Positions 55,121-64,000 of a DNA stretch of 64,000 bases are shown here, piece by piece (position 1 is the stretch's first letter; each line of letters begins with the position of its first letter). Origin of the DNA: Cherax quadricarinatus (lineage: Eukaryota > Arthropoda > Malacostraca > Decapoda > Parastacidae); NCBI RefSeq assembly GCF_038502225.1, contig NC_091312.1:33779523-33843522 (forward strand). Direction: 5' to 3'. A program made the position numbers and the translations under genes. The notes below the pieces were generated by a model. The model did no database searches. It was given only the letters and a program-made list of their open reading frames with translations, and had not been told where the DNA came from.

Positions 55121-55160
55121 TCGTAAGCTCTCTTTTATGTGCGGGTATTTTTTGTGTGTA

Positions 55161-55173
55161 TCGTTCACATTAG
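55161..55173. repeat. Target duplication, right
   Basis: TCGTTCACATTAG, identical to 50175-50187. Confidence 0.92.
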
Positions 55174-56441
55174 TTCTATTGTATGGTTAAGAGTTTGTAG
55201 TATATTCCATTCTAGGTATTATTATTTCTTCAAGTTTCCCATAACTTAGTAACTGAAGTTTGTCCTTACTGAGCATCATATTGTTTTCTGTGGCCCATTG
55301 GAAAACTTGGAGATTTATCGTGTCCTCAGTGGATAACACTCATGCAGATTCTAGTATCGTCTACAAAAGAAGACACGGTGCTATGGTTTACATCTCTGTC
55401 TACGTCTGATATGAGGATGAGAAACAGGAAGAGGGAGAGAACTGTGCTTTATGGATCAAATTTTTTCACTGTGGTAGCCTCCGACTTAACTATGTTTGCC
55501 ATTATTCTTTGTGTTCTTTCGGTTAGAAAGGTAAAGATCTGCCCACTTTTCCAGTTATTCCTTTAGCACATATTTTGTACGAACGCTATTTCACCGTGAC
55601 TGCACTTGTCGAAGGCTTTTGCAAAGTCGGTGTATACATCTGCATCCAAAAACCATGTCATAGTTGTTAAGTAGTTGGGAGAAACAAGAGTGACCTGCTC
55701 TAAACCCATGTTGTCCTGGGTTGTGCAGTTGGGAATGTGGTTGGTGATCATGCCTCTTAGAACCCCATCAAAGATTTTTATATGGAACATTCGAGCTATC
55801 GGTCTATAATTCTTTGCTATTACTTTGCTGCCAACTTTAAAGAGTGGAGCTACATCCGTTGTGTTTATCAACTGTGGGATGACACCCGTGACCAAGCTCC
55901 CTCTCCATAGCATAAGGCACGGGAAACGTGGCTTCTTGTAGTTCTTAATGAACACGCAATTCCACGAGTCTGGGCCTGAGGCAGACTGCATGGGAATGTT
56001 GTCAATGGTTTTTTTTTCAAAGTCTAGTAGAAATAGGGTTGTCAGATATTTGGCATACACTGAAAGGGTTTTGAGGCTAGTTCGTGAAAAATTAATTCTG
56101 GTTGTCGCTCTTTAGTCTGTTTAATTGCTCGCTAAACACAGCCATACTAAGTCTTCAGTTCATACTCATTTCTTTGCTGTCGTCTGTGTAAGTCCCATCT
56201 TGTCTGCCTTGTTTTTGGCATATGAAAAGAAATATTTTGAATTTCTTTTAATTTCATTAATTATTCTTAGCTCCTCCTGTCGCTCCTGGATCCTGTGTGA
56301 ATCATTTAACTTAGGTTCAATATTTTCTACTTCCCTAGTCAGTGCTTCCTTCCGTATCACAGAAAATTTAGCGCCCTTCAAGAGCTCAATTATTCTTTGC
56401 CTTCCCCAGTTTACTTCTCTTCTTTTTCCTTAGGAAAATAT
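55174..56441 (-). pseudogene. LINE family B copy 3, 5' half (RT)
   Basis: Minus-strand blocks: NIPMQSASGPDSWNCVFIK, then TTDVAPLFKVGSK, NYRPIARM and DADVYTDFAKAFDKCSHG (frame 55563-56060). Further on there are FADD-region and VPQG-like sequences in broken frames (55342-55566 region). A basic linker (REVENIEPKLNDSHRIQERQ) lies at 56166-56381. It continues at 50187 after the Penelope-like insertion. Multiple frame breaks make it inactive. Confidence 0.85.
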
Positions 56442-56451
56442 GCAGCTTGAA

Positions 56452-56740
56452 ATAAATTACAAACTCTAACCACACAACAGAACGAAATACTAATGTGAAC
56501 GAGTTGAGAGTTTTAATATCAGAGGATCTGAATGTCAAGGATCACAACAGTGTCACTATCACATCTGCAGGAAAATGATAGGATGGATAATGAAAACTGG
56601 GAACTTTCAAAATAAGGGATGCCATGCCAGCGATTCTTTTTAAGTCGCTTGTTCTCTCTAGGCTGTACACTAATAGCTCTATTCAAGGCAGGTGAAATCA
56701 CGGCTCTAGAGTTCAGTCAAACACTTTAATTAGTGGAATA
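56452..56740 (+). pseudogene. Inverted partial LINE family B copy with empty target site
   Basis: The reverse complement matches about 49955-50187 joined directly to 55174-55200, that is, family B sequence without the Penelope-like insertion. It contains TCGTTCACATTAG once (as CTAATGTGAACGA, 56490-56502). Both ends are truncated. It lies immediately upstream of copy 3, in opposite orientation. Confidence 0.85.
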
Positions 56741-57110
56741 TGCAAGCTGAAGTTACTCTTTACGAGAACAGGCGGTACGTCACACGGTGCATAACATCCC
56801 CAGTAAAAAGCAGAGACCCAATAACACCGACAGCTTTACTGACCGAACCTTATCTAGGACACGTGACTGAGACTGGGCCGCTGACATGTAAATAAGTAAT
56901 TGAAAACAATGTTCTCCCAATTGCGTTCACTGGTAAGTAGGCTTTTAGTGTGTTACACCATCAAACGGTGAAGGGTGCCGGCTAACACAGCAGTTTGAGG
57001 GTTTCCTGCGTTATCCACAACAGCTTAGATTATTGCTGCTGCTTCGGAGTCCCTTTGTTTCTACTGCAAACTGGACCAGTTGTGTTTTAAGGTGCGTAAG
57101 TCTTTTGAGG
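56741..57110. other. Unassigned DNA
   Basis: No gene or repeat is recognised. It leads into a 33-bp minisatellite. Confidence 0.5.
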
Positions 57111-57111
57111 C

Positions 57112-57425
57112 ATCCGGTGATGGTGATAATGCCAGCGATATCTCCTTTACTGATGGTGATAATGCCAGTGTTGTCTCCTTTACTGATGGTGATAATGCTA
57201 GTGTTGTCTCCTTTACTGATGGTGATAATGCCAGTGTTGTCTCCTTTACTGATGGTGATAATGCTAGTGTTGTCTCCTTTACTGATGGTGATAATGCTAG
57301 TGTTGTCTCCTTTACTGATGGTGATAATGCCAATGTTGTCTCCTTTACTGATGGTGATAATGCCAGTGTTGTCTCCTGTACTGATGGTGATAATGCCAGT
57401 GTTGTCTCTTTCACTGTACGATGAT
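57112..57425 (+). repeat. 33-bp minisatellite, about 9-10 units
   Basis: Unit GATGGTGATAATGCCAGTG then TTGTCTCCTTTACT (33 bp). The plus frame 57080-57424 reads DGDNASVVSFT repeated, and another plus frame and two minus frames are open as well. Its period equals that of the 10018-13563 array but the unit is different. Confidence 0.95.
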
Positions 57426-58485
57426 AATACCAGTGTTGCCAGTTTCAATTAAGAATCAACTTATATTGCAGATCCAGTTTTTCTAAACGACGACAAGTCT
57501 GCAGACGACACCAGTTCTTCACCACAATCCTTTCCTACCTCTTTTCTCCTCCTTATCCACTATTGCCTCTCCTTCCCCACTCACCCCACCTCATCCACCC
57601 TGACGCCTTCTTTGTCTTCCTTCCAACTTCACAAGTTCAGCGTCCTTTCTCAACCTTCCTCACCACCTACAAGTTGCATTATTTTTCCTTTATCCATGAT
57701 ACCTATATAAATTCCTTTCATTGTGTGAAAGAGGCGATTCTGAGAGATAGTAATTACTAAGTAACAATAACCCCAGCTCTGTTGTAACGAATCTTCAAGC
57801 TGCAGTACCTACTGAACCTGCAGTGGAATGTTTAGCTATACCATCAATGTCCTTACGAAGTTTCCCCAGTTCAGGTTGACATCATTTCATTACTTCATGT
57901 ATATAATGAATCCTGTATGATGGAATAAGAAAGGGAAACATAGCTTTGACTACATTCCCAAAATGCATCTATCATACAGAATAAGGTAACATCACACTGC
58001 TGATGTACCTAGGTTTGATTAAATATAATCGTGTACCTAATCTCCCATTCCCTTATACATCAGCCGGTGTTGACTTCCCAAGGAGACCTGAACTTCAGTC
58101 GTGAGACCGCTCCATCATAAACGAAAAATAACTTGTTTGATCCCCAAGCGGGAAAATACACAAGCTTCCTTACACCCTGGCCGCCCCTGCCACCCAGCAA
58201 TATATACAAGAACCTTGGCGTTAGTCAACTCTTGTGGGTCGCATCCAGATAAGAAATACTGCTTCACTCTTAAGAACACTCCAGACCTGCTGGAAGCAGT
58301 CCATTGTCGGGTAAACGGAATCCACACAATGCAGTGTAATAATTATGTTGATCTTTTTGTTTTTTTATCTAACCTCGTACAGCACGACGCGTTTATCCCC
58401 GTGTGGCGGCACACAAACATGTGTTAATCACCGTAAGCTAGCACGTATAACCTCCGTGCCCTGCTACCTTTATGCGGCATCTCTA
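57426..58485. other. Unassigned DNA
   Basis: No supported gene. A 108-codon plus frame at 58101-58427 has no familiar domain. A C/T-rich patch is at 57540-57660. Confidence 0.5.
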
Positions 58486-58489
58486 TACA

Positions 58490-58665
58490 CTAGCATGCTT
58501 CCACCCCCGTACACTAGCATGCGTCCACCCCCGTACACTAGCATGCGTCCACCCCCGTACTCTAGCATGCGTCCACCCCCGTACACTAGCATGCGTCCAC
58601 CCCCGTACACTAGCATGCGTCCACCCCCGTACTCTAGCATGCGTCCACCCCCGTACACTAGTACA
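58490..58665. repeat. 24-bp minisatellite
   Basis: About seven units of CCACCCCCGTACACTAGCAT followed by GCGT, with ACACTAG/ACTCTAG variants in an alternating pattern. All frames are short. Confidence 0.95.
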
Positions 58666-58906
58666 CGCCTACCTCTGTGCACTATCACTGTGGTGCTGAT
58701 GGGAGGATAATAGTGGCGGCCTGAGAGGCCCGCCCGGCCAAACAAACAATTTAAATTCATCCACTTGTTCTCTTCCAAAGACTTTGAGGAAGTTCGTGGA
58801 AGATGGCGCGTCCCGCCGAATGTTGAAGCCAAGACGGAGAGTTTCCAGTGAAAATATAAGAAAAAACTTCCAGGAGGACGAATAATAAATATATATCTTA
58901 AGATTC

Positions 58907-58908
<2 letters not shown>
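58666..58908. other. Unassigned spacer
   Basis: Non-repeat sequence of about 240 bases, nothing recognised. Confidence 0.4.

Positions 58909-58964
<56 letters not shown>
58909..58964. repeat. (TA)n microsatellite
   Basis: About 28 TA units directly left of a fold-back element. Confidence 0.97.
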
Positions 58965-58965
<1 letters not shown>

Positions 58966-59394
58966 CATTGTCTCTACGTCCACGGCAGGACTCGAACCTG
59001 CTGATCGACACCATGCCTAACCCTTCTAGGGTAGGGTAGGTGCCTGAGCCCGAGCCTTTAGCTCATAAGACTGTCATTCCCATTTGCCCCCTTGGGGCGG
59101 GGATGGCAGACCAGAGAGGCCTAGCTTGTGGCTAGGCCTGGGGACAGTTGGTCCCAAAGATGAGGAGGTACTTGTGCCTCCTCCCATGGGAGACTTAGGT
59201 CTCAGACACTCCCTAAAGAGGGAGCCAAGGCCGGGCCACCACTTGGAAAAGGCCCGGGCCGGGAGAATACCGGCTAATCTTTAATAATAATCGAACCTGC
59301 TAACTCTGTATCAGAGTCCACAGTACTTTACGACTGAGCTAAACTAATAAGGAGTTAGCAGGTTCGAGTCCTGCTGCGGACGTAGAGACAATGT
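58965..59394. mobile_element. Fold-back element with tRNA-like arms
   Basis: The left arm 58965-59002 and right arm 59357-59394 are 38-base inverted repeats, nearly perfect. Each holds a B-box-like GGTTCGAGTCC (right arm, plus strand; left arm, minus strand). A further minus-strand tRNA-like stretch lies at about 59288-59345 (A-box-like TTAGCTCAGTCGTA). The interior is GC-rich with GGCCTAGCTTGTGGCTAGGCC at 59120-59140. It resembles a tRNA-derived SINE pair or fold-back transposon. Confidence 0.65.
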
Positions 59395-59456
59395 AAATAA
59401 TTTCGCCTGTTTGCGAATTGTTAAGCATATTATTGTACCCACGAACGAGTGACATT

Positions 59457-59605
59457 GATCAAAGATAACACGGCGACTAGCCAAGGAATCGAACCCGTGC
59501 TGCATTGTGTGGTCCCGTGGATTAAGGCGTCATGAGTTCTCGCCCACCATAAGACAACCCAAAGCAGCATGGGTTAGACTCCTTGGCTAGTCGCAGTGCT
59601 GTTAT

Positions 59606-59610
<5 letters not shown>
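59457..59610. mobile_element. Second fold-back with tRNA-like arms
   Basis: Arms 59457-59503 and 59564-59610 are imperfect 47-base inverted repeats with CGACTAGCCAAGGA in each orientation. The left arm in reverse has a B-box-like GGGTTCGATTCC. The loop is about 60 bases. A (TA)n run follows directly. Not a functional tRNA gene: no cloverleaf of normal length could be drawn. Confidence 0.65.

Positions 59611-59668
<58 letters not shown>
59611..59668. repeat. (TA)n microsatellite
   Basis: TA run of about 58 bases joining the fold-back to the next repeat. Confidence 0.97.
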
Positions 59669-59671
<3 letters not shown>

Positions 59672-60053
59672 GTGCCGAATTGGTAAAACTGGTCAATTAG
59701 CAAGAATTCATTTAAAATTAAGTCCTTTCTAAAGTTTTCTCTTTTGGATTTAAAGATATATTTTTTTCATTTATGTTAAAGTAAAAATTAATAATTTTGT
59801 ACCAAAAAGAACCTTAGAAAACTTACCTAACCTTATTATAACAAGCGTAATTTAATTTAGCCTCATCCAACTAAATATATTTTAGATAAGTTTACAGTAA
59901 TTTAATAATAAACAAGCACAATGAAATATATTATTTTCGTTAGGTTCAGTGTGATTTTTGCGAAATTATTGCATACACAAATTTTCGCTTGCCTTATTCG
60001 GCAAGAAGAGCGTTGCTACTTAAGCGAAAATAGCAAGCTTTACACACACACAT

Positions 60054-60067
<14 letters not shown>
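59669..60067 (+). mobile_element. TA-flanked dispersed repeat, copy 1
   Basis: Starts GTTGTGCCGAATTGG and contains AACTGGTCAATTAGCAAGAA, TTAAAATTAAGTCCTTTCT, TTTTCGTTAGGTTCAG and ACACAAATTTTCGCTTG. It ends in a CACACA/TGTGTG hairpin and (TA)n. About 80-85% similar by eye to copy 2. Confidence 0.88.

Positions 60068-60146
<79 letters not shown>
60068..60146. repeat. (TA)n microsatellite
   Basis: About 79 bases of TA between the two repeat copies. Confidence 0.97.
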
Positions 60147-62155
<2,009 letters not shown>

Positions 62156-62885
62156 ATATACATTCAATGCCTCTTCTGATATACATTCAGTGCCTCTTCT
62201 GATATACATTCAATGCCTCTTCTGATATACATTCAGTGCCTCTTCTGATATACATTCAGTGCCTCTTCTGATATACATTCAGTGCCTCTTCTGATATACA
62301 TTCAGTGCCTCTTCTGATATACATTCAGTGCCTCTTCTGATATACATTCAGTGCCTCTTCTGATATACATTCAGTGCCTCTTCTGATATACATTCAGTGC
62401 CTCTTCTGATATATATTCAGTGCCTCTTCTGATATACATTTAGTACCTCTTCTGATATACATTTAGTGCCTCTTCTGATATACATTTAGTACCTCTTCTG
62501 ATATACATTCAGTGCCTCTTCTGATATATATTCAGTGCCTCTTCTGATATACATTTAGTACCTCTTCTGATATACATTCAGTGCCTCTTCTGATATATAT
62601 TCAGTGCCTCTTCTGATATACATTTAGTGCCTCTTCTGATATACATTTAGTACCTCTTCTGATATACATTCAGTGCCTCTTCTGATATATATTCAGTGCC
62701 TCTTCTGATTCAGTGCCTCTTCTGATATATATTCAGTGCCTCTTCTGATATACATTTAGTGCCTCTTCTGATATACATTTAGTGCCTCTTCTGATATACA
62801 TTCAGTGCCTCTTCTGATATACATTCAGTGCCTCTTCTGATATACATTCAGTGCCTCTTCTGATATACATTCAGTGCCTTTTCTG
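62156..62885. repeat. 23-bp minisatellite, about 32 units
   Basis: Unit GATATACATTCAGTGCCTCT then TCT (23 bp). ACATT/ATATT and CAGTG/TAGTA/TAGTG variants recur in a block near 62400-62760, with a repeated variant order suggesting local duplication. One unit is truncated near 62705. Confidence 0.96.
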
Positions 62886-63876
62886 ATCGGCTTCAAAACA
62901 GACGCTGATGAATTCAATAACATGGATGATGTCCCGTAAATTTAGATGACTCTGATTCTGTCTGACTTTGACTCTGACATTTGACAGATAATATTTTTGT
63001 ATCTGGAACCTGTAACAAATATTAATCTGAATTTAATGTATTTATTATACACACACATCCGTACACACACGCATTCATACAGAAAAGTGTACGTGCGTGC
63101 ACTGACACATATTCCCCTGCATGCACACACTTGTACATTCACTTACACAAATCTTCATAATTACGTCACATATATACATACGTGTACATACGCAGACTTC
63201 TATATATTTTTATTTCGCTGCATTACACTCCATGACTGCCCTGGAGTAAACTTTTCTGCGTGCATTGAGGTAGTGTTAGTTTTATGTGATACGGAGGCTA
63301 CCTTTCTTGAATCGATCTGCAGTCTAGTATGACATTAGAGGTGCTTAGCAATACTATACTCATACTGAAATATGCGCAAGTAAGTGCAGCAACAAGCGAA
63401 ATCTTGATGGTCTTGGGAAACAGAAAATTACATATTCACACAGTGAAGCATAAACATTGAGTGAAGTCGCTGGCTGGCGCCACACTGAGTTCACTTGTCT
63501 TAGTGGAAACAATCCTACAGAAATGGTAATCAAATTCACAGATTTAAGAATTTCAACATCTTACATTTGTTAGTACAGCCTCCTTGTAGGAATTTTAAAT
63601 GTGTATTACCTTTGGTTCACTGCTTGTCAACATGTGTCGTGCAATGTTTATTGCAATAAAACTGAAGAATGAGTGTTACTCATTGTATAGTTTTTAATTA
63701 CATATTTTTTTCAGTTACACTGTGTTGCCAGTAGGTGATTCCTTAAATTACCTGACAAGTATTACCAAGTGGTAATTACCTTGATCACTTAGCATCCAGA
63801 TAATGTCGATTTCGAGAAAAAGTAAAATACTGATAAATGATTTCGTAAGATCTTTGGTAAAAGTACGAAATTACCT
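62886..63876. other. Unassigned AT-rich DNA
   Basis: An ACAC-rich patch is at 63050-63190. No gene is recognised. Confidence 0.5.
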
Positions 63877-63877
63877 A

Positions 63878-64000
63878 AATACCATCAATATACATATAGA
63901 ATTACCATTTATATTTCACCCGATAAGAGGGCTGCTAAATCCTGGTCCTGTTTTTCGGAGGGAATATAAATGGTAATTCTATATGTATATTGATGGTATT
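63878..64000. repeat. 40-bp inverted repeat at window edge
   Basis: The left arm 63878-63917 and right arm 63961-64000 match at 39 of 40 positions, with a 43-base loop. The right arm reaches the last base of the window, so the true length is unknown. It could be the end of a MITE or fold-back element. Confidence 0.9.

Larger units (their letters stand above)
50188..55160. mobile_element. Penelope-like inverted dimer insertion
   Basis: A 4.97-kb insertion in a family B LINE with 13-bp target duplications. The left half (50188-52122) is a Penelope-like element on the minus strand. The right half (52123-53236 and about 55067-55160) is a second copy on the plus strand. The copies meet head to head at 52099/52123 with 23 bases between the arms. 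Each outer end has a microsatellite of TAC type, TATATA-CCC and a hammerhead-like motif in mirror order. The right copy lacks about 540 bp of RT and is itself interrupted by LINE ORF1 sequence (53237-55066). Confidence 0.85.

Noticed and set aside
59288..59400. Functional tRNA genes
   Set aside because: A- and B-box-like sequences exist, but no complete cloverleaf with normal acceptor and anticodon arms could be drawn. They lie in inverted-repeat elements.

Overview
This is eukaryotic, repeat-dominated DNA with no host gene I can support. The repeat families look like those I know from decapod crustacean genomes (crayfish, crab or shrimp): CR1/Jockey-type LINEs with (CA)n tails, Penelope-like elements, a short repeat containing GGGGAGCGCTAAA, and a TA-flanked repeat containing GTGCCGAAT. 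That placement rests on remembered resemblance, not a search. Almost every long open frame is an artefact of tandem repeats whose unit lacks stop codons.

Layout. 1-2.6 kb: pyrimidine-rich DNA, a 38-bp minisatellite, a decayed LINE 3' end and a (GT)n run. 2.58-8.67 kb: about 124 copies of a near-identical 49-bp satellite. 9.0-13.8 kb: a decayed CR1-like reverse transcriptase, then a second LINE whose C-terminal reading frame is split by 3.5 kb of 33-bp minisatellite that keeps the frame open. 13.8-16.7 kb: (CA)n tracts and a C-rich minisatellite split by a 730-bp solo LTR-like insert. 16.7-22.1 kb: a nearly complete LINE (family A here) and two more truncated 3' ends of the same family, head to tail. 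22.2-24.7 kb: a 280-bp solo LTR-like insert in a CAG tract and a 42-bp minisatellite with a nested 369-bp period. 25.9-34.2 kb: short dispersed repeats, a 29-bp minisatellite and a large G/A-rich tandem field. 34.5-40.6 kb: a Penelope-type tail, a family A fragment, and a CR1-like LINE (family C) whose ORF1 has an SGNH-esterase-like region and is broken by a 194-bp palindromic insertion. 41.1-46.0 kb: a CAA-rich array split by a family B LINE and by another insert. 46.4-47.3 kb: an 18-bp minisatellite. 47.4-56.7 kb: family B LINE copies, one split by a 4.97-kb Penelope-like insertion made of two inverted copies. 57-64 kb: minisatellites, tRNA-like fold-back elements, TA-flanked repeats and a terminal inverted repeat cut by the window edge.

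The most notable signals are: (1) the LINE frame that contains and probably seeded the 33-bp array; (2) a shared hammerhead-ribozyme-like motif (variable 7-base box, stem II, GAAACG) at six loci (seven copies counting both palindrome arms), with stem II sequence changing but pairing kept, sitting at the ends of Penelope-like insertions; (3) two inverted-dimer insertions with 13-bp target duplications, one of which has its unoccupied target site preserved in a nearby inverted LINE copy. Nothing here forms a host pathway; the elements interact by inserting into one another and into tandem arrays.
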